Source: Capitulum mitella (taxonomy: Eukaryota > Arthropoda > Thecostraca > Pollicipedomorpha > Pollicipedidae). Taken from it: a stretch of 64,000 nt of DNA. The stretch lies in the NCBI GenBank assembly GCA_030062745.1, contig CP099839.1, positions 22,805,324-22,869,323 of the forward strand, written 5' to 3'. Shown piece by piece: positions 48,001 to 59,405 of this stretch. Numbering within the stretch: position 1 is the first letter of the stretch; the number at the start of each line of letters is the position of its first letter. Both the position numbers and the translations under genes were made by a program. The notes beneath the pieces are model-generated. The model was not told where the DNA came from. It ran no database searches and saw only the letters and a list, made by a program, of their open reading frames with translations.

Positions 48001-51000
48001 GTTTTTGAAGCAGCTTTACAAAACTTAGTGACTTTTATGCCTATTTTGTCCACGTGCTATGACAAATTTTCGAAACTTAATTTGCCTCAGGGGCGGAGCT
48101 TCACCAAGTTTTTGGGAGGCACCTTAGGCGATTTTTGGCACTGTTGAAAGTGAAAAAAATGGCTGACAAAAAAGTTTTTTAGGAAGAATTTAAGGCTTTA
48201 TATGGCTGTATGGTTCACTGACTGCGGAAATACACAAAAGCTGTTGATCTGGGGTAAGTTTACGAGGTCAGGCTAAAACCTCGGTTTTGCGTTAGTATTT
48301 TTTACGCCTAGTTTCAGAATGCAAATCCACAACAAATATGACTTAGAAAAGTTCTGTGTATTAAATTTCAGGTGGATATTAGGTTGGATCACGGAGCTAT
48401 GGCCTAAAATTCTGTGCGCATGCTCTTTGTTCGTGAGTATGCTATATGTCACGGCGGCCATGAATAGAAATTTTGGAAAAAGCAGTGGATTCAAATGATT
48501 GGAGACATACTTTCAAATACCATTAAGTGAACTCAAAGTCATTACACGTGACTCCTAGGTCATTTGGGGTCAAATGAATGTCAAAGGTCGTAGACTGACC
48601 TTATGAACATGTGGCCATGACAATTCGCCCCCTTTGGCATGTTCCTAGCACCGCCTGTGCCAGCATTATGTAATCAGGGTAATGCGCCTTGTACTTCATG
48701 GCAAGTAAAAATAAAAAAAATGTTTCAGCCTTTTAGGTAAGGAAAGCAAAAAAGATATTCCACTGATTTTTGAAACCATGTGAACGCCTATGAATTTTAC
48801 CGGAATTCTAGACTTATGGGCCAACGGTAAAAGTCCCATCGGTAAGCTCTAAATTAGTGCCCATTACATAAAAGTCGGTCCGTGAACAGTGGAGTCGTAA
48901 GAAGTAAATAATATTTCCCATTTTGACTTTATCAGCGTCTGTATCCAGCCCTTTGAAGATTTTAAAGCTTTTTAGATAAAATGTAGTTAACGTGACGTCA
49001 GATAGATCGTCGTGTGCTGCGAAAAGTCTAGGTAAAGGCGAGAATAAACAGGTAAAAGTCCGCAGACGCTGATACACGCATAATCTCTCTCATTTGCTCA
49101 ATACATACGCAGAAACGTTGAGTTGGAAAAACGGTGATTTTCGCGCCGACTGCCGGCGGGCGCCCTAGCCGAACGCAGTATGAAATTAACGGGAACTAAT
49201 TCTTAAGTTTCGCAATATAGGCCTTTCTATGCAATATTTCTTAATCCTAGTGGTTCTTGTGGTGGTTTCTCATGCTAAGATTCTGGAATATTCAGTAGTT
49301 ATCAATCTACCCAAATGGCGGAGCTTTATTCACGACAGACTGCTTATTTTCAAAATACAAAATTTTTCGAAATTTTTAACTTATTGGTATTACTCGCAAC
49401 TGTGCAAGCCAGCTCTGCCATTTTCTACCGGTTCTGAGTAATTCATCGCCGATTTTGACGAAAGTGCATTTTGGCCCATATCAGTTATTCGTTACCTGAC
49501 CTCAGGTCAATGGCTGTAAAGCATTGTTACTTCGTCCACTGACGGTAAGTGGTTGTCTGCATCACCCCACACTAGAAATGTTATAAAAAAAATCCCGTCA
49601 AATTCCGAGAAAATGACGACATGTCTTGAAAATGGGGTTAACCTTAGGTCAATGACCCGGACAATTCCAAAGGACCTGAGATAGCAGATATGTTGCATCA
49701 ATCAGAATCTCGACTTCCAGAAAGTTTTACTGTGATATCATGTTTCCCGAAAACGTTACAGGGCGCTAAATATTTTTGGACATAGGTCCACTTGACCTGA
49801 CCTAGGTCAGACACCTGACTTCACCTGAGGTCAAAACTTTGGTGTCGGATGTAAAAATGATGAAGCAAAAAGTACAAGACGTTTCGTAGCGCTGCATTCG
49901 TTCGTTCTCCCGCAATCTCGGAAAAACTTCAAATTGGACGGTCAACCGCGCCACCTCCCCTGAAGTCGGGAGCGGGTCAAGAGAGCGAAAATTCAAGTCA
50001 GATGAATGCTGGCTTGTCGTACTGGATGGCATTGCTTGATCCGCATTTAAGCTATGATGTATGTATGGTGTTGTATGCCATTATTCTGTTGGGATGTCCT
50101 GTTGATGATGTGCGCTGGTAATCCTCTGTTGCCGTGCGCCAGCCATTATCGAATGCCGAGCGCGGTCGCTCAGGTGCCGGGCGCCAGCCATCATCTGCTG
50201 GTGCGCGCCGTGCATCAGCCGTACTGGTGCGACACATTTGCGCGGTGCCGCACGCCGGCCGCCCGCTGAGCGACGCTGCATTCCCGAGTAGTTTTTGTGC
50301 TGTGAGTCAAGGGGGATCTTCAACAGCGGCTGCCTCGCCTCGCCCGTGTACCTAGTAATATGCTCTACACGGGCCCTCAAACATCCGACCTGAGCCGGCA
50401 CTATGCAATACAAATTATGTTTTTAAACCCGCGACCGTCTTCGGGGTGCCAAAAGAGGCACCGCCTGCTGTCTCAGGATCTAACCGTCGGATCTGAACCG
50501 GTCTACCACTGATCGATAGCCCTGAGTCTTACGATTCGGAAAATACTATGCAAATCCTGGTCACGTGACTGACATGTCACAGATCACGCAAAACGCATAA
50601 CAGGACGTCGAAAAAACTGACACCGGTTCGTACAACGTATCATCGGCAATACTGGTCTTAGAGCCGTCAGCTGCATATCAAACGAAAGGTAACGATCTCC
50701 CACATCAGACGCATGACAAAATGAAATAAAAATGTCAGTTAAAGGTCAGCCTAGGCCTGATGAAACATTGGTCCTACTTTACATGTCAAAGGTCGGTACT
50801 AACTTGCAGCTGTTTTGATCCATGTGACAAAAAGGATAGAAATGGAACCTTCTGATGATCACTTTTCCATTATCTGCTTTTCATCCGGTCAAGATCATTA
50901 TAGGTCAGGTCAGATAAGCTGCATTTCTCCCCCTGACAAAGAGCAATAATTACTCGCTGGGATTTTGGACTACGCAAGTACAGAACTGAAATGACATCTT

Positions 51001-54000
51001 GTGATAATTAAATCTGTTTAGTCTGCTCCTTATCGGGTCAAGGTCAAGCTAATTCAGCACAGGAAGATTTTTTTCTTTTTCTGACTAGGAACAATAGTTG
51101 TTCATTGCTGCTACTGAACGATTTTCCACGGACAGCGATGTATTTCATTCGTTTTGATATCAGCCTAAGACGTGACCTGAAATGACCTCACGTTTGCATT
51201 TAGTGGGCCTTGCTAAGAGGTGCAAACATTTGCTTGTCTGGCTTGAACGGCGGGGAAGGTCAGAGGCAATCACTTTTACCACCCACGATGCAAATCAGTC
51301 CAATTGTCATCATGCCTGTGACCTAGCATGACCTCTAACGTTGACGCGCCACGGTTGTGTGTCCTTTCGGGGACCGTGTTCTATGTAAATCTAAATAATC
51401 TGCGAGTTATATTCCAAAATATTATAAAAAACTAAACATATTCACGCTACCGCCCTAAGAGGCGAGAACATGCATGAAAGGGTCTTATGACGTTATATCT
51501 CTATGACTTGACCTAGCACGGAAATGACTTTGATGTCGAAATATGTTGAATGGTATGATTAACAACTACTGAAGCTTTGGTTGGGCTGGCTTTACTGGTT
51601 AAGACATTAGTCACGAAACACCGAGGGGAGTGCCCTATCTGACACCCTCCCCCCAGGCGGTGCCGAGTTAAGAAGGGCGATAATGTCTCGCTGTTGTTGG
51701 GAGTTGTACTGAAAATAACCCTTATTCCAGGATATGTAAGGTTCCAGAAAACACTGCTGTGACCGAACATTAAGCGTTCCTTTGTCAAATAGATCCCAGA
51801 TTTGAAAAGAACATTCTTCTAGCATCATATTGGAATGTTTTTTATCGACCGAAATGATAAAAAATGCCTGAACTCGCGATCCAAAAATCGCACATTTTCC
51901 CATTTTCCTCCATGTTATTTGATATTCGAGGCGGCGCGCTAATAATAATAATAATATCCAATATATCGAGAATAATAATATCCAGTAACATGTCCTCCAT
52001 GTCACTGGATATTAGTCCTCCATATCAGAGGCGGCGTGCCGCCGCACTGATGACGTCACGCTCGAGGAGTTGCCAGGAACTTTGACGGGGGCTGCACTCC
52101 ACTACACTGATATGGAGGAATTTGGGCGAAATCACGGACGATGTAGTAAAATAGCCACTTTTAGTAAGACAAATTTTGACGAACGCAGAAAATGCAGATG
52201 TATAACTAGGAATACACCGGATATTCGGTCCGACCGGATATCTTGCGGATATTAAGGATTATCCAGTATCTGTGATCCGGCCGGATATTGCCGGAGGTTT
52301 ATCCTCTCAGTGAACGATCAAAACGCTGTTTTAATGACGACATCCAAAACCATTTCAGGAACAACGCACCTTGATCTAATAGAGTGTCGATGTAACTGGC
52401 AGTTCTAAGGTCTGTCGTAAGCAGCATTTTTCAGTCTTAATTCGGGAGGGTTGAGATGCATTTCGTAAGAATGGGACTCAGGCTCAAAGCTGTGAAACAA
52501 TAGCCATCATGTGCTCACCAGTCCATGCTGTGGTTCATTATCTTTCTATTTTCCAAACATTTTTCGCCTTTCTAAAATTCTCCGCTACAGGTGTATTAAG
52601 GGACAATATATTCAATATATTTCAAGAGACATACCTCAGTAATGGTAAAGAACGATTATCAAGCCAGGTATTCCAGCTCCATGAAATTGCTATCATGGCA
52701 TTCTGCGTATTCTGGAGCCTTTTCTCACGGCTGTAGTCTCCAAGGGGGAGCTGGGAACATGTCCCCTGCAGTTTTCCAGAAGTAGAGATTTGTCCCCCTA
52801 ATTTTTATGGTATCGAATAGGTAGTTCCCATTGGCACAATTTGTTGAACTTTGAAATTCAACAAAAGGACTTTCAACCGTACGTTTCCATGCAACACCCA
52901 AAGGGTGATTTTTACCTCTTACCCTGCTTGCTCTTGGTGGACTGCAGCCAGCTTGTCCCCTCCCCCCAATTTTTGAACCGTGGCTACACCCATACCTTTG
53001 CCTGCAGTTAGAGATGGTGGACTCCGGTATGGTTGCTGTGTTCTTTTTTATCTACTTATTACAAGGAAACCTAGGAAACCATGAAAACCCCACAATAAGT
53101 GTATGCACTAGGGGGATGATTCCCAACCCGCTGACATTTTCTTTTTAATATGTTTCAGTTTGTCATATCTTTCTTTTTCATTCAGTCTTTTCCGTTCCAT
53201 TCTTTCAGTAAGATAGTAAATGAAAATAGGTAAGCATAATATCCAGCACCCGGCTGGATATCAGGCACTCCGACCCGGTGTATCCAGTATCGGGCCGGAT
53301 CGCAAAAATCCCGATCCGGTGCATCCCTATGCGTAACATCATCCTCTCTTACTTCTTGTTTTCTTGGCCACATTCCGGTGTGGTTCCCCTACGGTTGTTT
53401 GCCCGCAATTTCCAGGGTTTTTGGAGTAATTTCACGAAACTTAGTCACGTGTCCAATGTACTCCGCCACGCCTTTCATAATCAAAAGAGGTAAAAGCATG
53501 CTTTGCACGGTTTAAGCGAGTGACATTCCATATATGGCGGTCGCTCGGGAAAGTTCAGATCGAGATGTTTGTGTGTGTGTATACGTGAGTTCAAGCTTCG
53601 GAGCCTTTAGCGTCCAAACGCGCCAGCCGACCATTACACAAGTGGCCATGTCGGGAGCGCCGACCCGGCGGTCAGACTGCGGTGTAGGTTTCGAAACGAT
53701 TCGTGGTGTGTGGCACGTGCCCGTGGCGTGAGCCGGATGTCTACATAATTCAGTTGATCACGGGTGCAGGTGAAATGGCGGGTGCTATTGACTCACGACT
53801 ACGTGACAGCATGAATCCTACTTGCAGGTGCTCGCTTTTATGATCGGCAGTCACGTGCAATGCACGTGGCGATCCACAGACACGTGTTTCGATTTGGACT
53901 CCTGGACTTCCCAGTGCCAGAAGCAGTGACCCAAGCGGCTGAAATTTGGTGGGTGGATAGCCAAGAACTCTATCCTACGGTAACCCATATCATGGACAGA

Positions 54001-57000
54001 GTGCAACGTGTCACGAACAGCGCGCGCGCACCTCTTTTACATCGGTGTTTTTTTATTGGCCAATTGCCTGGACGCAAACGGCGGAGTTAAGTGCGATCAT
54101 AGCTTGAAGAGGCGTACAGGTAGCTGGGTGATTAATGTCGGCGGATTCAGGCCGATACGGTGGTGTAGCTTGCACGTGAAGCGCGAGGTGCCCGAGCGAT
54201 TAGCACACCTCCTTCACTACTATAAATTGCTTTCGCTGGTATGCTGAATACTGGCGGGCAAGATGGCGTGATTCGTGGCAGTCGATTCTTTCTGTTTATT
54301 TGTTTTTTGTTCTTTTTGCTTTTTTGTTTCAGTTTCGATTTTGACCCCACACTAACCGTGTAACGTGTTGGTTTAATTCTAGTATATCAAATTTCCATAT
54401 TTTTTGGGCAAGGGTGGAGTCAGGCCAAGTTTTTGGGAGGCATCCCGTGCCATTTTTAGGACTGCTGAAAATAAAGGAAAATGGCTGCCAAAAACAGTGT
54501 TTAACCCGTCCCGACTGGGGGGGCAGTTGACTGCCCCCCCCTAAGGTTTTTCTGAAATTGCGAGAGAACCAACAAACACAGAGACACGAAACTTTGTGTA
54601 CCTTTTGCTCCATCAATTTTACGTCTCGTGTCAAAATTTCGACTTCAGGTCACGCCAGGTGCCTGACCTAGGTCAGGTCAAACAGACCTATGTCCAAAAA
54701 AGTTTAGCGCCCTCTAACTTTTTTGCAAAACAAGATATCTCAATAATACTTTCAGGGATTAGTGATCGTGATAGATGCAACAAATCTGCTATCTCAGATT
54801 TTTCCGAATTTTTCGGGTCATTGACCTAAGGTCAAGCGCATTTTTAAGACATATCGCCGTTTTTTTCGGAAATTGACGGAATATTCCATAACATTTTTAG
54901 TGTGCAGTGAAGCAGACATCTGGTTACCGTAATTGGGCAAAGTAGCAGCGACTTCCAGCCATTGACCTGAGGTCAGGTCACGAATAACTGTAGTGAGCCA
55001 AAATGTACCACCGTCAAAATCAACGATGAATTACTCAGAATGGATAGAAAATGGCAGAACTAGCTTGCACAGACGTAATTAATACCAGGAACCTCAAAAA
55101 GTTTGAAAAAGTAGCATATTTTGGAAATAAACAGGCTCTCGCGAATAAAGCTCTGCCAACTTTGTAGATTGGCAACTAATCAATTTTTCCAAAATTTAAG
55201 CATGAGAAACCATCACAAGAACCACAAAGATCCATAAAACTGACAGAGATCGTCTTTTTTCGCGAAAATAGAGGAACGCTAAAATTAGTTCCCGTCAATT
55301 TGGTACCGCATACGGCCGCGGCGCACACTGACTGCTGACGGGAGAATTACTGTGTCTTTAACTCAACGTTTCGACGTATATATTGAACAAATCTGGGGAA
55401 ATTAGACGTGTATCGGCATCCGTGGACATTTACTTGTGCGCTGGTGCCTTTACCTATGCGTTATTAGTCACAGCCCTTGAGATTCAGACCATTTCTCGGT
55501 CTCATGCAGTCGGCTATGAGAAAACATATATAGGGCGTAAATTGGCTTAAATATTATCTAAAACTAAAAATGAGACCAGTTTCGAGCTCTACTCGTCACA
55601 GGCTTTCCAACGGTATGTTTATTTTTATCGTGCGACCAACCGTTCGCGAGTTAGAGGGGGGGCAGGCAACTGCCCCCCCCAGTCGCCGATGTTCGGGACG
55701 GACCGACGGTCGTGCGCGGGTTAAGTTAGAACCTAACAACTGATATGAGAGCATAGTTAAATAACTGGAAAAAGTGAAAAATATTTTTGATGACCTGAGG
55801 TTACTTTACACGGTCAGGTCAACCTCAGAAGCCACGTTCTGAATTTATATTAATATTTGTGACATGTATTTTCCGAAAAGAGAACCCGACAGACGTTTAA
55901 CTCGGCTCGGTGTTCTCTGCTCCTTGTCCACAGTGTTGGTTTTCAGGTTGATATGAGACCAGAGGGTTACAGAGCTATGGCCTAAAATGTCTGCGCGTGT
56001 TTACCCTACATCATGACGGTCACAAACAGGACTTTAAAAACATGGCCAGGTCAAATGACTGAAAAGGTTTGCAAATATTGTGAAATGAATTAAAGTGAAG
56101 GGCTATTCCATGCGACTATAAGTTCGTTTGAGGTCACTTAAGGTCAAAGCTCGCAGGCTGACCTGATGAACATGCGAGCATGACAGTTTCTCTTTTTTCT
56201 AAAGCTAGAAAAGAAATATTTACAACGTTTATGTCAATTAAGTTCTCAAAAATTACTTCTTCCGTTTTCAAATGTGGTCAACGGCTATGAATATCCTGAA
56301 AGTTCTTAATGTATGAGCGAATGAAAAAGCCACAAAAATTATGTCTCGATTCATCCCAAATACATCGAAATGGGACCATAACCATCGGAGTTACGAGAAA
56401 AAATACCGCCTTTTTGGGTTTTCCCTGTCTTCCTCTACCTTTTTAACACTTTCAGAACTTCATGTTATCAGAACGTATTTCACGTCTTGGCAAATCGATT
56501 ACCGTTTGTTGAGATCCAATCGGACAAGTAGTTCTCGAGATCTCGGGGGAGGGGCAAATAAACTCCCTTTCCCATACGGGGATGCTCCCTTCATAGTTTT
56601 TTTTTCATAAAGTAGTACTAGCTGATAGCTGTGGCGTAAAAATGATACAAACTGGGGCCACCGACTTCACTTTATATTACTTTCGCTGCAGTCTCGTGCG
56701 TCTCAAAGATTTCAGTTCACAAAAAAGAAAGGAACGGATTGAGCCACAATCGAGATAAACTGACGTCGATGGCTGCTAATGAAAACCGCAACTTATCTTG
56801 TGAATTCTTATGTGTCTTTACGGTAAGAAATATTAACTTGATTTTGCATGAATGCAGAAGCCCTTGCTGAGTACTAATGGAGTATGGGGAACAATGCATT
56901 TTACAGAAAAACGTCAACTCGTTCTTACAGTGTCCGACCAGCCCCACGTGCGCATTGCAAGTCCTTCCCATTGGGAAATCCGAGGATCTGCCCGGTCACC

Positions 57001-59405
57001 AAAATTCATATCTCTGGCGACGCCCCGGCGCCCTTCGCTGAATTATGAGGCAGCGCCCGTACCGACCGCAATGTATCTGCGACCCGCAATGCTCTGTCTG
57101 GGTCGCTGCGGACACGCTGCGGTCAGAGGGCGTGGGCCTGGCAAATGCCTCCCGATATCGGAGAGAGGCAGTTTTCAGTTTCCGCCGGACGGAGAGCGCG
57201 ACAGAGTGGATTGGATAGTTTCCGCATCGAGGCCAGAAGGGAACGTGCTGCGTCCCAGGTCCGACACGGGACTGCACTCACGTGCTGCGAGAGAGACGGT
57301 AAGCCGTGGCTCTCTCCCCGAGAGAGAAATTCACTCCCACCCAGCGGTGGGCCGAAAGCTACGAGGTTGGACTCGCCGCGCCCCTTCCTCTCCCTTCCTT
57401 CAAAGGCACCCGTCAATTCTAGTGCGTTTTAGATCAATGGGAGGCGCAAATGAATGATAATGCTTCTGAAAACTAGGCGTCACACTTAATCGAATATGCT
57501 ACGTGAGGCATGTTTCATCTCCCGCAAACCTGAAGGGTCCTTCAATTGAAATGCTTGTAGAATTAGAGACATGAGTGATCACGAATGAATCTTCAGTTAT
57601 GCGGGGATGGCGATTAGTATTAAGCGATGTAAGTGTCAGTAATCCACAACTCGGCTCAACTCAACAGAACACACAAATTAGGGTTGCCTGAAGCGCCCAT
57701 TACTATCCACCGACCGGTCACAGCCCACTGGCCGGCCGCAGTCTGCCGGCCTGTCACAGTCTGTAGTCACAGTCCACCAGCTGGCCATAGTCTGCTGACT
57801 AGTCACAGTCCACCGGCCCGTTACAGTCCAACGGCAGAGCACAGTCCACAGACCAGCATAGTCTGCTGAAATGTCAAAATCCACCGCCGGCTGCTCGCAG
57901 ACTGCCGACTGCCGACTGTCGTTACAATCGCCAACAGTCCTCGCCAAGCTGCGACCTAGCACTGCCCACAGCTGGCCACCGATATCGCCGGCGGCCCGGA
58001 AACGATGAACGAGAGCCGATGCGTCTGAGCATCGGACGCTCCGGCGATGGAGCACCGCCGCCAGCGCCCGCCGGAGGCACTGGTGCGTTTCTCCAGACGG
58101 ATGGGGCGTCGGTAACAGACAGCCGTTCTGATGAGCAGGATTCGCGAATAGGATGACTCGACGAGTGTGAGGTGGAGGTCCGTTCGATGTTGAGAGAGAT
58201 GGGGGGGGGGAGAAAAAGGAAGGGGAGAGGTTGTAAATGCTGCTGTGCCCTTGACGGGGTAAAAAATATATTGAACAGGCACGCAAGTAACGATGGAATA
58301 CGCTTTCTTTTTAAAACACTGCTTGAGACTTAAGGATGCAAACATTTCCCAACATGACCAATAAACAGCAATTACAACGCTTACCACTAATACGAGCTCA
58401 TTTTCGCGTAGCCCTTGAAGCCGTCATGATTTTCAGGACGCGAATTACAACTTTACCGGAAACTAGACATAGCAGTGATATGACTGACAAATAACAGTTA
58501 GAAATCTTCAAGGATCAGATGTTGCGGCAAGGAACATTTGCTACGAGTGCTTAATGAATACTGGTAACATATTAGAGAACTCAGGGCACAGTAGTCCTGA
58601 CGCACGACGGATGCCACATTGCATGATATGCACTTCCCTGATATTGCAATGACTACAAACAGTGCATATGAATTGCTACCTTGACTGCCTTAAGTGCCGG
58701 CAACAGGCAACCAAGCACGGACAATTTATCGATGTGAAAGATAAAGCAGATGTCCAGGGGAACTGCTTCGTGTATAGTTCTGAAACAGCCAACCAACCGT
58801 CGATGATCGGGATAAGACATCCGTAAGCACTGAAGCAAACCTAATCACTGAGACCAAAAACAAATTTACCGGCATTAACCATAATATCAACGATCCAACA
58901 ACTGATCCAGCATCACCAGACCTCAACGCTCAGTTCGCACATCCGACAGCTGAGTAAACTCAATTTGACCGTACCATATTTGTTTTGTTAGTTTTGCTTC
59001 GGTCTGTATCCTGGATTTTCAAAACGTTATCAGCTCCATCTCCCACACATCCCATCATCACGCAGCCGTCGTCACGGTGATGGGGATAGGTGCCTCCAGT
59101 CTCCTATCCCATGGGAAGTAGAGACCTCCCATCACAACAGCGCAGCCCGACGGGCCTGACCTGCATCACGAAGGCGATGACGAAGAGCATGCAGTTCTTG
59201 GCTGCCACGTGCGAGGCCGCCACCAGCTGAGACCGGCCAACGCTCAGCTGGATGGAGCACGCCTCGGAGTGAATCCGCCGCCAGGTGAGCACGTAGAGCA
59301 CCGAGTTCACCACGAACACAGCCAGCAGCAGCACCGTGTTGAAGCCCAGGTACACGGCCGGGTGGGCGAGCACCATGTCGAAGAAGCAGCTGTCGACAAG
59401 GCGAG
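38862..59405 (-). CDS. Seven-transmembrane G protein-coupled receptor, last two coding exons
   Basis: Two minus-strand exons, 59161-59405 and 38862-39065, join in phase 0 across a 20.1-kb intron. They encode TM5 (YLGFNTVLLLAVFVVNSVLY), a basic third loop beginning WRRIHSE, TM6 (CMLFVIAFVMQWWAVGLLP), TM7 (FWFVQLTTTFTNLGGCLNLI then VYAR), a basic IRRRK helix-8 start and a short Pro-rich tail. The TM7 NPxxY motif reads NLIVY. TM1 to TM4 must lie on upstream exons, probably beyond the window's right edge. The subfamily and ligand are unknown. The receptor identity rests on topology and TM6/TM7 pattern. Confidence 0.85.
41500..42040. repeat. Degenerate minisatellite, period about 60 bp
   Basis: Units share cores such as GCCTTTTGAACGACAGGGTGC, TATCGCAGAGGCTCC and GGTGTCACAAGGGCGCC, recurring about every 60 bp with heavy divergence. 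A looser stretch of the same flavour appears at 44580-44700. Confidence 0.7.
46460..46700. repeat. Diverged two-copy repeat
   Basis: The blocks GAGCCCAAGTGGCTTTGCGCC...CCGTAAAGACC (46533-46585) and GGGCCCAAGAGGCTGTGCATCC...CCGTAAAGACC (46640-46695) are related at a spacing of about 108 bp. An upstream segment (TAGCTTAGTGG) faintly resembles a tRNA A box, which is too weak to call a SINE. Confidence 0.5.
47931..48890 (-). mobile_element. Family B element, inverted, truncated
   Basis: Its left boundary TTAC-CCCTATTCAC corresponds to the family B terminus TTAA-CCCTATTCCC. Collinear blocks include CAGGGGCGGAGC with TTTTTGGGAGGCACCTTAGG (48087-48127) and a TGACCT/AGGTCA cluster at 48550-48600. 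The opposite terminus is missing and the sequence runs into a family A copy. Confidence 0.72.
48940..49976 (-). mobile_element. Family A element, inverted, truncated at left
   Basis: It is collinear with 36183-37400 from its second quarter on. Matches include the CGCAGAAACGTTGAGTTGG block (49107), GGTGGTTTCTCATGCTAAGA (49260) and the terminal part CGGGAGCGGG followed by TCAA (49977-49980, decayed TTAA). The left terminus is absent. Together with the abutting family B fragment this forms a compound remnant. Confidence 0.72.
50427..51667 (+). mobile_element. Family D TTAA-type element
   Basis: TTAA occurs at 50423-50426 and 51668-51671. The left terminus reads ACCCGCGACCG then the palindrome GGGGTGCCAAAAGAGGCACC. 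The right terminus, inverted, reads CTCGGCACCGCCTGGGGGG. The interior has AGGTCA/TGACCT half-sites in at least six places (for example 50730, 50910, 51175). Length is 1241 bp and it is non-coding. A second, truncated copy is at 63235-63526. Confidence 0.75.
51672..52206. other. AT-rich spacer with a near-perfect hairpin
   Basis: 51950-52015 has short AAT repeats and inverted arms AATATCCAGTAACATG and CATGTCACTGGATATT (15 of 16 pairing) around a 4-nt loop. No gene is seen. Confidence 0.5.
52207..53329. mobile_element. hAT-type non-autonomous element (1123 bp)
   Basis: The inverted ends TAGGAATACACCGGAT and ATCCGGTGCATCCCTA are flanked by TGTATAAC (52199-52206) and TGCGTAAC (53330-53337), 6 of 8 matching. 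Subterminal regions carry many CCGGATATC/GATATCCGG-like motifs, a common hAT arrangement. It encodes no transposase. Confidence 0.82.
53393..53462 (-). mobile_element. Short family B fragment
   Basis: About 70 bp match the inverted family B right end (CAATTTCCAGGGTTTTTGG, then TTTCACGAAACTTAGTCAC). Confidence 0.55.
54340..56590 (-). mobile_element. Family B element split by a family A insertion
   Basis: The left part, 54340-54500, and the right part, from 55725, are inverted family B sequence. The join reads CCAAAAACAGTGTTTAA / TTAAGTTAGAACCTAAC. In unoccupied B copies the same site reads CAGAGTTTTTAAG (62246-62258, and inverted at 35905-35917). Both B termini are eroded. Confidence 0.8.
54505..55720 (+). 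mobile_element. Family A TTAA-type element nested in family B
   Basis: Perfect TTAA flanks lie at 54501-54504 and 55721-55724. It starts CCCGTCCCGACTGGGGGGG with palindrome GGGGGGCAGTTGACTGCCCCCC and ends GGTCGTGCGCGGG. At 54645-54680 it holds a tight series of half-sites (GGTCACGCCAGGTGCCTGACC, then TAGGTCAGGTCA). Length is 1216 bp and it is non-coding. It is the cleanest family A copy here. Confidence 0.9.
56591..57689. other. No firm gene (56591-57689)
   Basis: 57000-57430 is GC-rich with a 201-codon plus-strand frame (56852-57457) and overlapping minus-strand frames. No domain or splice context supports any of them. Confidence 0.35.
57700..57910. repeat. Degenerate minisatellite, period about 17-18 bp
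   Basis: Around a dozen units are built on GGTCACAGTCCACCG-like cores (CACAGTCCACCAGC, TAGTCTGCTGACTAG, TTACAGTCCAACGG). It lies in the receptor intron. Confidence 0.75.
57911..59160. other. Receptor intron, no further exon seen
   Basis: A poly-G tract at 58201-58210 and AT-rich sequence are present. No additional in-phase exon was recognised next to the TM5 exon. Confidence 0.4.
59161..59405 (-). CDS. Receptor exon with TM5 and start of TM6
   Basis: The donor on minus is CAG-GTCAGG at 59160/59161, phase 0. The exon encodes the end of extracellular loop 2, TM5 and the third intracellular loop, ending CMLFVIAFVMQ. The acceptor is placed after CTGACAG at 59406; an alternative after GTCGACAG at 59390 would shorten the exon by 16 nt in another phase. 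Confidence 0.82.

Noticed and set aside
50474..50538. tRNA-like segment (CAGTGGTAGACC then GGTTAGATCC on minus), with a second copy at 63428-63494, considered as a tRNA-derived SINE.
   Set aside because: Both copies lie at the same place inside family D elements, and the similarity continues well beyond the tRNA-like part. The resemblance lacks a foldable cloverleaf, so it is treated as part of family D.
56852..57457. 201-codon plus-strand frame in the receptor intron.
   Set aside because: No recognisable domain or homologous pattern, with overlapping open frames on the other strand.
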